The notes under the pieces were generated by a model. It made no database searches. It saw only the letters and a program-made list of their open reading frames with translations, and had not been told where the DNA came from. The position numbers were made by a program, and so were the translations under genes. This document shows, in pieces, positions 41,264 through 50,774 of a stretch of 64,000 nt of DNA (positions are counted from its first letter, which is position 1; every line of letters begins with the position of its first letter). Source of the DNA: Pantoea allii (lineage in GTDB: Bacteria > Pseudomonadota > Gammaproteobacteria > Enterobacterales > Enterobacteriaceae); assembly GCF_002307475.1 (NCBI RefSeq), contig NZ_NTMH01000011.1:62001-126000 (forward strand), written 5' to 3'.

Positions 41264-42286
41264 TTAACGCCAGCCCAGCTCCGGAGCCACATACTTCAGA
41301 ATCGATTCTATGACATGCGCATTGTAATCCACGCCCAGCTGATTCGGCACGGTCAGCAGCAAAGTATCGGCTTCAGCTATTGCTTCGTCCTCTGCCAACA
41401 GCTTGATCAGTTTTTCCGGTTCGGCGGAATAGCTGCGGCCGAAAATGGCGCGGGTTTTCTCATCCAGAAAACCCACTGAATCCTGATCCTGTCCACTGCG
41501 GCCAAAGTAAGCCCGGTCCATATCATTTACCAGTGCAAAAATACTGCGGCTGACGGAAACCCGTGGCTCACGCTGGTGCCCTGCCGCTTTCCAGGCTTCA
41601 CGATAGGCGCGAATCTGTTTAGCTTGCTGGATGTGGAACGGCTCGCCGGTTTCATCATCTTTCAGCGTCGAGCTTTGCAGGTTCATGCCCATCTTCGCCG
41701 CCCATACGGACGTAGCGTTGGAGCCGGAACCCCACCAGATGCGATCGCGCAAGCCTTCAGACAGCGGCTCCAGGCGCAGCAGGCCGGGTGGGTTCGGAAA
41801 CATCGGCTGTGGATTGGGTTTGGCAAAACCTTCGCCACGCAGCGCATCCAGGAACACCTCGGTGTGACGACGGCCCATGTCGGCATCCGTCTCGCCTTCC
41901 TGCGGTGCATAGCCAAAGTAGCGCCAGCCATCAATAACCTGTTCTGGTGAACCGCGGCTCAGTCCCAGTTGCAGGCGACCGTTAGAAATCAGATCGGCCG
42001 CACTCGCGTCTTCCACCATATAAAGCGGATTCTCATAGCGCATATCGATAACGCCGGTGCCTATTTCAATTTTTTTGGTGCGCGCGCCGACGGCTGCCAG
42101 CAGCGGAAACGGCGAGCTGAGCTGACGGGCAAAGTGATGCACACGAAAATACGCGCCGTCGGCGCCCAGTTCTTCTGCCGCCACGGCAAGATCGATAGAC
42201 TGCAGCAATACGTCCTGAGCCGAACGGGTGGCTGACTGAGACGAAGGTGTCCAGTGGCCGAATGAGAGAAAACCAATATTTTTCAT
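41264..42286 (-). CDS. LLM-class flavin-dependent oxidoreductase
   Basis: Luciferase-like monooxygenase of 340 residues. MKNIGFLSFGHWTPSSQS, ELGADGAYFRVHHFARQLSSPFPLLAAVGARTKKIEIGTGVIDMRYENPLY and GLSRGSPEQVI are LLM-family landmarks; this subgroup is common and mostly uncharacterised. It uses reduced FMN and oxygen on an unknown substrate. The ATG at 42286 follows AGGAG by nine bases and gives the expected N-terminus; the longer frame to 42367 is upstream junk. Divergent from the PanE-family gene across 257 bp. Confidence 0.86.
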   Translation of the reverse strand: MKNIGFLSFGHWTPSSQSATRSAQDVLLQSIDLAVAAEELGADGAYFRVHHFARQLSSPFPLLAAVGARTKKIEIGTGVIDMRYENPLYMVEDASAADLISNGRLQLGLSRGSPEQVIDGWRYFGYAPQEGETDADMGRRHTEVFLDALRGEGFAKPNPQPMFPNPPGLLRLEPLSEGLRDRIWWGSGSNATSVWAAKMGMNLQSSTLKDDETGEPFHIQQAKQIRAYREAWKAAGHQREPRVSVSRSIFALVNDMDRAYFGRSGQDQDSVGFLDEKTRAIFGRSYSAEPEKLIKLLAEDEAIAEADTLLLTVPNQLGVDYNAHVIESILKYVAPELGWR

Positions 42287-42543
42287 CTGTGACGTCTCCT
42301 GACGAAAGACGGTTGCTTTCGCGTTATAAACCGTAATGCACAAAGGGTACGCCAGCTTGTCCATCACTGATAGTGAATATCCTTAAGCGCTACGTTCAAG
42401 AATTTTGACATAAGGTTAGCCTGCCAGTCCCTATCCTGTTGGCGTTCAGGTTGTAATATTACTTGCGAGCGCGTTGGATTTTGACGCATAACAGAAATTG
42501 CGGCGCTGTGTTAGGGCAGACGCTTTTCATACAAGGATATCGG

Positions 42544-43458
42544 ATGCGCATTTTAATGGTGGGTGCCGGAGCAACCGGCGGATATTTTGGCGCACGGCTG
42601 GTACAGGCCGGGCAGGATGTGACCTTTCTTGTGCGTGAGCGCCGTCTCAGTCAATTACAAGAAACCGGCCTGGTGCTGCAAACCCCATCCGGACGCGAAG
42701 TCCTGCAACCGCAGTTAGTCACTGCTCCTGCGCTGAACAGCCCGTTTGACCTGATCATTCTGACCGTTAAAAGTACCGGCCTTGAGCAGGCGTTGCGCGA
42801 TATGAATAACGCGGTCGGGCCAGAAACCCTGATTATGCCGATTCTCAACGGTATGCGGCATTTCGATACCCTGATTGCCCATTTTGGCGCAGACAAGGTG
42901 GTGGGCGGCCTGTGCAAAATTAACGCCACGCTTAACGAACAGGGCCACGTGGTGCAGCTCACGCCACTGCATCAGCTCTATTACGGTGCGCTGGATGGCC
43001 ATAACGACGCACGGCTTCAGCAACTGGATGCGGCGCTACGCACCTGTGCGGTAGAGACGTTTTTTACCGAGGATATTATCAGTGAACTGTGGGAAAAATG
43101 GCTGCTGTTAAGCACGTTAGGCGCGGTCTGCTGCCTGGCGCGAGGTAACACGCAACAGGTGCTGAACGCTGAAGGCGGCGAGATGCTGCTTCAGGGCATT
43201 TACGCTGAGGTGCTTCAGGTTATTTGCGCCGAGGGTTATCACCCCCGCCCTGCCGTTACCGCCAAAATTTATCAGTGGCTGAACAATCCGGCCACGCCGA
43301 TGACGTCTTCAATGTATCGTGATTTGACCCAGGGTTTCGCGATTGAAGCAGAGACCATCATTGGCGACCTGCTGTTGCGCGCCAACCGTCACAGTCTTAC
43401 GGTGCCGCTGTTGAATGCGGTGAACGTTAACCTGCAAATCTATCAACAGAACCGTTAA
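42544..43458 (+). CDS. 2-dehydropantoate 2-reductase family protein (PanE/ApbA-like)
   Basis: NADPH-dependent ketoacid reductase of 304 residues. MRILMVGAGATGGYFGARL is the nucleotide-binding motif; ILTVKSTGLEQAL, PILNGMRHFDTL and the C-terminal ELWEKWLLLSTLGAV with SSMYRDLTQGFAIEAETIIG carry the catalytic lysine and binding residues of the ApbA domains. It is probably a paralogue rather than the biosynthetic PanE, because the N-terminus differs from E. coli PanE, so no gene symbol is given. ATG at 42544 follows AAGGATATCGG; the ORF extending upstream to 42463 is not supported. Confidence 0.84.
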   Translation: MRILMVGAGATGGYFGARLVQAGQDVTFLVRERRLSQLQETGLVLQTPSGREVLQPQLVTAPALNSPFDLIILTVKSTGLEQALRDMNNAVGPETLIMPILNGMRHFDTLIAHFGADKVVGGLCKINATLNEQGHVVQLTPLHQLYYGALDGHNDARLQQLDAALRTCAVETFFTEDIISELWEKWLLLSTLGAVCCLARGNTQQVLNAEGGEMLLQGIYAEVLQVICAEGYHPRPAVTAKIYQWLNNPATPMTSSMYRDLTQGFAIEAETIIGDLLLRANRHSLTVPLLNAVNVNLQIYQQNR

Positions 43459-43550
43459 ACACGGAAGTGATGAGAAAGCAGCCGCGCCGTTGCAGGACGC
43501 GCGGGTAACGGAATTTTGTTACACTCGCTGCCTCATCTTATGGAGGAATA

Positions 43551-44609
43551 ATGACGTCCCGCTCTGTGACCCTTGATGATGTTGCCCAACTGGCTGGCGT
43601 TTCCTATCAAACTGTTTCTCGTGTACTTAACCGGTCTGAGCAGGTCTCCCCCCGCACCCGAGAAAAAGTTGAAGCGGCGATGCAACAACTTAACTATGTT
43701 CCCAACCGGGTCGCGCAGCAGCTGGCGGGAAAAGCCACCCGCACCCTGGGGCTGGCCACCAGCAATCTGGCCCTGATGGCACCGGCGCAAATTGCCTCGG
43801 CCATACAGCAGCGCGCCGCCAGAGCCGGATACCACCTGGTTATCGCCATGGACAGTGAAGACAACCCCGAAGCCACGGTGAATGAACTGATGGCCCAACG
43901 TGTTGATGCGGTGCTGATTAATATCCCTTTAGAGGCGGCTGAGGCAGAAAAAATCCGCGCGATGTGTGGCAAAAAACCCGTACTGTTTCTGGATGCCGAT
44001 CCGCATGCTGTTGTCTCTCACTGCCAGTATTCAAACGAACAAGGGGCACGAGCCGCCGTGGCGCATCTGATTGCCCTTGGACACCGGCAAATCGGCCTGC
44101 TCAATGGCCCTGTGCGCTCGATATCGGCGCGTCAGCGCGAAGCCGTCTGGCGTCAGGTACTGGCCGATCATCAGCTCTCCCCCTGCTGCGTACTGCGCGG
44201 CGACTGGAGCGCAAAATCGGGCTATCTGGCCATGCTGACGCAGCTACCCGATGCCCTGCCCCAGGCGCTGTTAGTGGCGAATGACGAGATGGCGTTGGGC
44301 GCAATGCGGGCGCTGCATCAGCACGGCGTGGCGATCCCGGCCGATATTTCCATTGTGGGGTACGATGACACGGCGGAAAGTGCCTGGTATCAGCCCCCGC
44401 TCACCACCGTGCGTCAGGACCTTCAACAACTTGGCACCCACAGCGTTGATCGGGTGCTGGCCGAACTGCGCGGTGAGGCGGTGACGTCCCGCATACTGGA
44501 GCCGGTTCTGGTGATACGGGAAACCACCGCCGTACCCGCCAGTCAGGACCTGGACTTATCCGATCTGGCCCGTCAGCTGCAGCAGATTGCGCGTAAGCTT
44601 TCGGGTTAA
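43551..44609 (+). CDS. LacI-family repressor close to LacI
   Basis: DNA-binding regulator of 352 residues. VTLDDVAQLAGVSYQTVSRVLN, LNYVPNRVAQQLAGKATRT and LATSNLALMAPAQI closely match E. coli LacI, including the YQ-T-recognition helix and hinge QLAGK. The sugar-binding core includes LFLDADPHAVVSHCQYS, HLIALGHRQIGLLNGPVRSISARQR and IVGYDDTAESAWYQPPLTTVRQD. C-terminus with LARQLQQIARKLS resembles the LacI tetramerisation helix. There is no lacZ or lacY nearby. Its target is elsewhere, or it controls an unlinked beta-galactoside system. A hairpin GCCCGC-CAT-GCGGGC follows the stop. Confidence 0.88.
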   Translation: MTSRSVTLDDVAQLAGVSYQTVSRVLNRSEQVSPRTREKVEAAMQQLNYVPNRVAQQLAGKATRTLGLATSNLALMAPAQIASAIQQRAARAGYHLVIAMDSEDNPEATVNELMAQRVDAVLINIPLEAAEAEKIRAMCGKKPVLFLDADPHAVVSHCQYSNEQGARAAVAHLIALGHRQIGLLNGPVRSISARQREAVWRQVLADHQLSPCCVLRGDWSAKSGYLAMLTQLPDALPQALLVANDEMALGAMRALHQHGVAIPADISIVGYDDTAESAWYQPPLTTVRQDLQQLGTHSVDRVLAELRGEAVTSRILEPVLVIRETTAVPASQDLDLSDLARQLQQIARKLSG

Positions 44610-44634
44610 GCGTTTTAGCCCGCCATGCGGGCGC

Positions 44635-44670
44635 AAAAAAGCCCGCCCAACCTTGAGGGTTGCAGCGGGC
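44635..44670 (-). terminator. Terminator of tmaR
   Basis: On the minus strand GCCCGCTGCAACC ... GGTTGGGCGGGC forms a stem-loop followed by six T residues. It lies about 43 bp past the tmaR stop. Confidence 0.82.
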
Positions 44671-44712
44671 CGGTGATATCGGTAACGGACGTTCTGCGCT
44701 ACCGGCGCGCCA

Positions 44713-45039
44713 TTACGGCGCTTTTGTCTCACCCACGCCCAGCGTCTTGAGCTTTTTAGACAGCTCACGGCGCTCTTTAGACAGGTCAGCATTTTTGATG
44801 ATGTATTCATCAACGCGATCTTCATAGTCAGCACGCATGCTGGCGATGATTTCCTGAATCGCCTCAACGCTCATGCCGGGTTTAATGTATTCGCTCAGGT
44901 TATCCAGCAGCAGCACACGCTTTTGGTTGTCACGAATTTTCTTCTCATTATCGACAATTTCACGCTGCAGTTTGTTCTTGCGGCGAAACGTACGCACAAA
45001 CTCAAGTACGTCCTGAAATGATTGCTTGGCATTTTCCAT
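44713..45039 (-). CDS. tmaR: PTS system regulator TmaR (YeeX)
   Basis: 108 residues (109 in E. coli). [28 protein letters not shown] and [30 protein letters not shown] match E. coli YeeX almost throughout. The protein is mostly coiled coil. E. coli TmaR gathers Enzyme I of the phosphotransferase system at the cell pole. Linked to yeeA, dacD and sbcB as in E. coli. Confidence 0.95.
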   Translation of the reverse strand: MENAKQSFQDVLEFVRTFRRKNKLQREIVDNEKKIRDNQKRVLLLDNLSEYIKPGMSVEAIQEIIASMRADYEDRVDEYIIKNADLSKERRELSKKLKTLGVGETKAP

Positions 45040-45199
45040 GATGGCACCTTTCTTTAAGCCTGCTAAAGCAGGGAGAGAGTCAAAACGATCAGCTTAGCGG
45101 CTAGCCAGCCTTATGGGCAATTCTCACAGCTAAATTCGGACTGGCTCTTATCTTAGCGCAAAAAAACCGGGTTTCGCATTAAGTCATTGTCTGAGGTGA

Positions 45200-46255
45200 T
45201 TATTTACGCAGCGCCAGACGCATCAAATCGGTCATGCGCTCCAGCTGCTTCGCCAGCTCCAGACTCAGCCAGACATAGCCATAAATCGGCGTTTCCTCCA
45301 GACGGTCGCTGCCGTCGGCGATCAACTGCTTAAGTTCTTTGACGATTTCTGTTAACTCATGGTTGGCAGCAATAATGTCATAGGTTTCCCCCTTCACCGC
45401 CATCACCGATAAGGTGCGTAACGCGTTTTCCGTCATCTGCTGGGTACGACGCAGTGCCGGGGCGTTCAGCATAATCAGATGGCTTTCCCGCGATGCCCAC
45501 CAGGCATTAATTTGCATCTCAATGGTGTACACCATATTACGGTTAATGGTCTGAATCGCTTCAAACACCGAACGGGGAATGCGCGTTTCCTTACTGGACG
45601 GCTCCAGCAAAGCCCGCATTTTGATCACGCTGGTGAGCAGTTTACCAAACGGCTTGTTCAGTCGCGGCTTGTCCACCAGGTTGGCCGAAAACCCCGCATG
45701 ATAGATTTTTGCCATCTCGCCCAGCGTATCCGAAAGTTGGATACGCCAGTGAATATACGCGCGTTGCGCCCAGACGGCGGTAAATATCAGCGCCAGCAGC
45801 GAGCCTAAAATCACATCGCCACCGCGCCACATGGCAACGGTGAAATCCCCCACCGGCGCGCCTACCACTACGCAGAGCGTGATGCCAATCAACAACGCCA
45901 TATAGGGATGTTTTCCCAGGGTCAGATAGCCGCTGATAAACATAATCAGCCCGCACCATGCCAGCATACCCGGCAGCGAAATGATCTCCAGCTTTAGCGC
46001 GATTAATCCCGAAATGGAACCGGCAATCGTGCCACCAATGCGCTGAATGGCGCGGGGAAACACATTGCCCCACGTCGAAATCGGCCCCATGACGACCACC
46101 AGCGTAATCAGTGGCCAGGTGCCTTCGGGGATTTCAGTGATGCGGACAAATAAAAAAGCAAAGAGAAACGCGACCGCGATGCGCAGACCGTGCACGCTGC
46201 GGTAATGACGATACAACCAGAATTCCAGATTTGAGATGGGCTTATCAGAGCGCAA
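45200..46255 (-). CDS. yeeA: FUSC-family inner-membrane protein YeeA
   Basis: 351 residues (352 in E. coli). The N-terminus HYRSVHGLRIAVAFLFAFLFVRI is followed by six hydrophobic segments in the first half, with ITLVVVMGPISTWGNVFPRAIQRIGGTIAGS as the FUSC signature. The cytosolic C-terminal half includes ETRIPRSVFEAIQTINRNMVYTIE. FUSC proteins resemble aromatic acid or fusaric acid efflux subunits. Function of YeeA is not established. Same order as E. coli between tmaR and dacD. Confidence 0.92.
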   Translation of the reverse strand: MRSDKPISNLEFWLYRHYRSVHGLRIAVAFLFAFLFVRITEIPEGTWPLITLVVVMGPISTWGNVFPRAIQRIGGTIAGSISGLIALKLEIISLPGMLAWCGLIMFISGYLTLGKHPYMALLIGITLCVVVGAPVGDFTVAMWRGGDVILGSLLALIFTAVWAQRAYIHWRIQLSDTLGEMAKIYHAGFSANLVDKPRLNKPFGKLLTSVIKMRALLEPSSKETRIPRSVFEAIQTINRNMVYTIEMQINAWWASRESHLIMLNAPALRRTQQMTENALRTLSVMAVKGETYDIIAANHELTEIVKELKQLIADGSDRLEETPIYGYVWLSLELAKQLERMTDLMRLALRK

Positions 46256-46468
46256 GGTGGCTGTCCGCTGGTAAAAAGGTGATTCTACGCGATGCGCCCT
46301 GTCAGTCCTGGCGCGCCGTCAATATTTTGGTGAATGCCTGAAGCAATGGGTCATTATCTCCGACCCGTGACCGTAAATCAGCAAAATTAACCGCTCAGGT
46401 GGCCAGACGGTCCTGAGGCAGGCGATCGCCCGGCACCTGCCCGACAGGCAGGTGCGCGTTGCGTGAGA

Positions 46469-47629
46469 TTAAAACTTACGTTTCAGATAGTCAGACAGGC
46501 GGCTAACTATGCCCGCTTCGTTTACAGCGCTGAGCGCCACCAGTGGATAACTGGCAATCTGCTTATCTTTGTCCATCACCTGGATTTCCCCAATGTTTTC
46601 ATTGGCTTTCAGCGGCGCTTCCAGATCGGTACGCTGAATGACGTATTTGGCTTTGACGTTCGGGATTTCACTGCGCGGTAGCGACAGATAGACGTCCTCT
46701 GCCGTGCCCACTTCCACCTGGTGCGGATTACCATACCAGACATGCTCGCTGCCAATTTTCTTACCGGCATGGAACAGTTGCACCGTGTCGAAGGTATTCT
46801 GTCCCCAGACCAGCAGCTTGCGGGCCTGCTCTTCGCGCCCTTTGGCACTTTTACCGCCCATGATCACGGCAATCAGACGGTGCTGGCCGACCACATTCGA
46901 AGCCACAATGTTGAACCCGGCCGTTTCGGTATGGCCCGTTTTCAGACCATCGACGTGCAGGTTGTTATCCCACAGCAGGCCATTACGGTTGTTCTGGGTG
47001 ATGCCATTCCAGGACAGGGTTTTCTCACGGTACATGGCATAGAAATCTGGCTCGCCGCTGATAATGGCGCGGGACAGTTTTGCCATGTCCCGCGCGCTGG
47101 AGAATTGTCCTGGTGCATCCAGACCGTGGACGGTTTCGAAATGGGTATTTGCCAGGCCCAGTTTCTCAACGTAGTGATTCATCAGCTTAACAAAATTGTC
47201 CTGGCTCCCGGCGACGTAGTCGGCCAGCGCCACGCAGGCGTCATTGCCTGAGTCGATGATGACGCCACGGCTCAGGTCGCGCACAGTCAGCTTATCGCCT
47301 GGCTTAAGAAACATCAGCGAGGAACCTTTGAAGACCGGATTGCCCGCAGCCCAGGCATCTTTACCCACGGTGACCATATCGTCGCGGGTAATTTTCTTTT
47401 GATCGATCGCGCGATCGACCACATAGCCGGTCATCAGTTTGGTCAGACTGGCAGGATTGCGGCGCTCGTCGGGATTGCCCGCGGTAAGAACCTGCCCCGT
47501 GGTGGCATCCATCAGCACCCATGACGCGGCATCAATCGCCGGTGGCGTCACGGGAAACGGCATATCGTCGGCCTGTGCCAGCGAAGCCCAAAAAACAGTT
47601 ACGGTAATTAACAGACGCCTTTTCAACAC
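46469..47629 (-). CDS. dacD: D-alanyl-D-alanine carboxypeptidase DacD (PBP6b)
   Basis: Low-molecular-weight penicillin-binding protein that trims the peptide stems of peptidoglycan in the periplasm. 386 residues (388 in E. coli). A signal peptide with LLITVTVFWASLAQA is cleaved before DDMPF. Active-site motifs: SLTK at 61-64 (Ser61), SGN at 127-129 and KTG at 230-232. The tail SAVNEAGIVSRLSDYLKRKF is an amphipathic membrane anchor. The likely start is GTG at 47629 (MLKRRLL, as in E. coli), with AAGGA upstream; TTG at 47626 is possible. A stem GCACCTGCC / GGCAGGTGC at 46433-46455 follows but lacks a T tract. Divergent from sbcB. Confidence 0.95.
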   Translation of the reverse strand: MLKRRLLITVTVFWASLAQADDMPFPVTPPAIDAASWVLMDATTGQVLTAGNPDERRNPASLTKLMTGYVVDRAIDQKKITRDDMVTVGKDAWAAGNPVFKGSSLMFLKPGDKLTVRDLSRGVIIDSGNDACVALADYVAGSQDNFVKLMNHYVEKLGLANTHFETVHGLDAPGQFSSARDMAKLSRAIISGEPDFYAMYREKTLSWNGITQNNRNGLLWDNNLHVDGLKTGHTETAGFNIVASNVVGQHRLIAVIMGGKSAKGREEQARKLLVWGQNTFDTVQLFHAGKKIGSEHVWYGNPHQVEVGTAEDVYLSLPRSEIPNVKAKYVIQRTDLEAPLKANENIGEIQVMDKDKQIASYPLVALSAVNEAGIVSRLSDYLKRKF

Positions 47630-47823
47630 TTCATCCTTAGTTGCGCAAATAAAACAGACGGGAACAGCCGGACGTTTTACGGCAAAAGCCTTAATAAGGT
47701 TTAAATAAATTGAAAAAAAATATGAACTGCTGCGCGCCGTTACGCAGCATTGTCCTGCACGGTTGTGCTGAAGCGCGCAGAAGACTATCCTGAACATTGA
47801 TTTTTTGCAGACAGGACAGCGAC

Positions 47824-49245
47824 GTGCCCGCCTCTGAATTAACTTTCTTGTTCCACGATTACGAAACCTTCGGCACCAGTCCATCCCTGGATCGTCCGGC
47901 GCAGTTTGCCGGTTTACGTACCGACAGCAACTTCAATCCGATTGGCGAGCCAGAGGTGTTCTATTGCCGTCCTCCGGATGATTACCTGCCCCAGCCCGAA
48001 GCGGTGATGATCACCGGCATTACGCCGCAAATTGCCGCCTCACGAGGCGTGAGCGAGGCCGAGTTTGCCGCCCGTATTCATGCCCTGTTCACCACAGAGC
48101 AAACCTGCGTGGTGGGCTACAACAACGTACGTTTTGACGATGAGGTGACGCGGAATATTTTTTACCGCAACTTCTACGATCCCTATGGCTGGAGCTGGCA
48201 GAACGGTAACTCCCGTTGGGATTTACTGGACGTGATGCGCGCCTGCTATGCGCTGCGGCCCGAAGGCATTAACTGGCCAGAAAATGAAGACGGCTTTCCC
48301 AGCTTCCGGCTGGAGCACCTGACCAAAGCCAACGGCGTGGCCCATGAAAACGCCCATGATGCGATGTCAGATGTGTACGCCACACTTGCCATGGCAAAAC
48401 TGGTTAAAGAGAAACAGCCCAAACTGTTTGAGTTTTTGTTTACGCATCGCAACAAAAACAAACTCATTCAGCTGGTCGACATCCCCCAAATGAAACCGCT
48501 GGTGCACGTTTCCGGTATGTTTGGCGCGGCACGCGGCAATACCAGTTGGGTGGTGCCGCTCGCCTGGCATCCCGACAACCGTAATGCGCTCATCGTGGTG
48601 GATCTGGCCGGGGACATCACGCCGCTACTGGCGCTGGATGCCGACAGCCTGCGCGCGCGTCTGTATACGCGCAAAAGCGATCTCGGCGATCTGGCAGCCG
48701 TTCCCGTTAAGCTGGTACATATCAATAAGTGTCCCGTGCTGGCACCGGCGAATACCCTGCGACCAGAAGATGCCGAGCGTTTGGGTATCGATCGTCAGTT
48801 CAGCCTGGATAACCTGGCGACGCTGCGACAACATCCTGAGGTGCGTGAAAAACTGGTGGCGATCTTTGCCGATGCGGACCCCTTCACGCCGTCGGATGAT
48901 GTCGACACCCAGCTCTATGATGGTTTCTTTAGCGATGCCGATCGGGCGGGCATGAACATTATTCGCCAGACAGCACCGGCGAATCTGCCCGCGCTGGACC
49001 TGACGTTTGACAGCCCACGCGTGGCTAAGCTGCTGTTTCGTTACCGGGCGCGTAATTTTCCGGGCACCCTGGATGATGCCGAGCAGCAGCGCTGGCTGCA
49101 GCATCGACGCGAGGTGCTGAACCCGGAGAAAGTGCAGTCCTTCCTGATGGAGCTGGAATCCCTGGCCAGCCTGCATGAAAGCGACCAGGAAAAAGTGGCA
49201 CAGTTGAAAGCGCTGTATCGCTATGCGCAGGAACTGGTGTCCTGA
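47824..49245 (+). CDS. sbcB: Exodeoxyribonuclease I
   Basis: Degrades single-stranded DNA from the 3' end during recombination and mismatch repair. 473 residues (475 in E. coli). DEDDh motifs: FHDYETFG with Asp12 and Glu14, GYNNVRFDDE, and ENAHDAMSDVYAT. The C-terminal SH3-like and helical parts (HRNKNKLIQLVDI, VLNPEKVQSFLMELESL) are present. The GTG at 47824 is selected because AGGACAGCGAC precedes it and MPASELTFLFHDYE is the family N-terminus. Upstream sequence reads into the divergent dacD region. Confidence 0.96.
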   Translation: MPASELTFLFHDYETFGTSPSLDRPAQFAGLRTDSNFNPIGEPEVFYCRPPDDYLPQPEAVMITGITPQIAASRGVSEAEFAARIHALFTTEQTCVVGYNNVRFDDEVTRNIFYRNFYDPYGWSWQNGNSRWDLLDVMRACYALRPEGINWPENEDGFPSFRLEHLTKANGVAHENAHDAMSDVYATLAMAKLVKEKQPKLFEFLFTHRNKNKLIQLVDIPQMKPLVHVSGMFGAARGNTSWVVPLAWHPDNRNALIVVDLAGDITPLLALDADSLRARLYTRKSDLGDLAAVPVKLVHINKCPVLAPANTLRPEDAERLGIDRQFSLDNLATLRQHPEVREKLVAIFADADPFTPSDDVDTQLYDGFFSDADRAGMNIIRQTAPANLPALDLTFDSPRVAKLLFRYRARNFPGTLDDAEQQRWLQHRREVLNPEKVQSFLMELESLASLHESDQEKVAQLKALYRYAQELVS

Positions 49246-49255
49246 CGCTCAGACT

Positions 49256-49285
49256 GGCCGGGGAAAGCTAATCGCCTTTCCCGGC
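49256..49285. terminator. Bidirectional terminator between sbcB and ygbN
   Basis: GGCCGGGGAAAG / CTTTCCCGGCC stem with a short loop between two convergent genes. T tract weak in both directions. Confidence 0.6.
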
Positions 49286-49292
49286 CTACGCA

Positions 49293-50648
49293 TCAGATCA
49301 CCCACCACAGCGCCCAGATCAGAGCAAAACCGCACAGCCCCATCAGGGTTGTCAGTACCGTCCAGGTTTTTAACCCATCCGCCACCGACAGGCCCAGATA
49401 GCGGGTCACCACCCAGAAGCCCGCATCGTTAACGTGAGACAGCCCAAGCCCACCGAAACAAATTGCCAGCGTCACCAGCACCCGATGCACATCATCAATG
49501 CCGCCGACGGCCTGCGTCAGTAAGCCACTGGTGGTGAGAATCGCGACGGTGGCCGATCCCTGAGAGGCGCGCAACGCCAGTGACAGAATAAAGGCGGCAG
49601 GGATTAACGGCAGGTGCAGTGTTTCCAGCGCCAGGGCCAGCGCTTTACCTACGCCAGACTCAACCAGCACCTTACCAAAAGCGCCCCCTGCGCCCGCAAC
49701 CAGAATCACGCTGGCCGATCCCGGAATCGCCCGTCCGGTCAGGTCTTCCAGCTTATCTTTGCTCCAGCCACGGCGGATGCCCAGTAGCCAGGCAGCCAGC
49801 CCTAATGCAATCAACAGCGCAACAGGCGGCGTGCCAATGACCGTCATCACTTTCCCCAGCAGGCTGTCTGGCGCCAGCAGTGAGTGCGACAACGTGCCCA
49901 GAACAATTAAAACAATGGGAATCACGATCAGGCCACAGATGGTCAATGCGCCCGGTGGGGCCGGCTCATTTTTCTTTATGGCACCTTCAGGCTTCGCCAT
50001 CTGTAACTGTTCCAGCACCTCGACTGACAGATGATACTGACGGCGATTCATCACCCGGGCGACGTAATACCCTAAAATACCAACCGGAACAGAGATAAGA
50101 ATCCCCAGCAGCATCAGCCAGCCCATATCGGTGTGCAAAATCGCTGCCGCCGCCGCCGCACCCGGATGGGTGGGCAATGCCACATGCACCGTTAACATCA
50201 CCCCGGCCATCGGCAGGCCAAACTTTAAGGGAGAAACCCGTGCCACTTTGGTAAAGCCGTAGATCAACGGGATAACGATAATAAAGCCCACTTCAAAAAA
50301 GACCGGGATGCCCAGAATAAACGCCGCCATCGTCAGGGCGGCAACGGTCCGTTTCAGGCCCAGGGCTTTACTGAAGCGCTGGGCCAGCGACTCCGCTCCG
50401 CCGGAGGCTTCGATAATGGCCCCGAGCATGGCACCCAGCACAATAATAATGGTGATATGGCCCAGCAGCCCGCCCATGCCGCTGATAATCGTCTCCATGA
50501 TTTTTTCAGCCGGGATACCGGTCGCTATCGCCACCAGCAGGCTGACAATCAGTAGCGCGACAAAGGGGTGCACTTTGGCTTTAATGACCAGCAGCAGCAG
50601 AATCACAATGCTGGCGGTCGCGATGGCTAACAGCAACGCAGTCGTCAT
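49293..50648 (-). CDS. ygbN: Gluconate/threonate:H+ symporter YgbN
   Basis: Inner-membrane carrier of 451 residues, GntP family (454 in E. coli YgbN), with about 12-14 membrane spans. IVLGAMLGAIIEASGGAES, FEVGFIIVIPLIYG and GLSHVNDAGFWVV are GntP-family signatures. Its position as the last gene of the otn/ltn operon points to uptake of L-threonate, D-threonate or erythronate rather than gluconate. The 126-bp gap to otnI could contain an RNA-processing or internal promoter site. Confidence 0.9.
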   Translation of the reverse strand: MTTALLLAIATASIVILLLLVIKAKVHPFVALLIVSLLVAIATGIPAEKIMETIISGMGGLLGHITIIIVLGAMLGAIIEASGGAESLAQRFSKALGLKRTVAALTMAAFILGIPVFFEVGFIIVIPLIYGFTKVARVSPLKFGLPMAGVMLTVHVALPTHPGAAAAAAILHTDMGWLMLLGILISVPVGILGYYVARVMNRRQYHLSVEVLEQLQMAKPEGAIKKNEPAPPGALTICGLIVIPIVLIVLGTLSHSLLAPDSLLGKVMTVIGTPPVALLIALGLAAWLLGIRRGWSKDKLEDLTGRAIPGSASVILVAGAGGAFGKVLVESGVGKALALALETLHLPLIPAAFILSLALRASQGSATVAILTTSGLLTQAVGGIDDVHRVLVTLAICFGGLGLSHVNDAGFWVVTRYLGLSVADGLKTWTVLTTLMGLCGFALIWALWWVI

Positions 50649-50774
50649 GGTAAACCTCAGAGTAAATTATCTTTTTTAGGATTTTTGGTTACAGCTCAAC
50701 CTGATGCTGGTGCGTATAAAAGACGACCAGAACTGCACCGGTGCTGACACACCGGTGTGATGTTTATCAATTCC

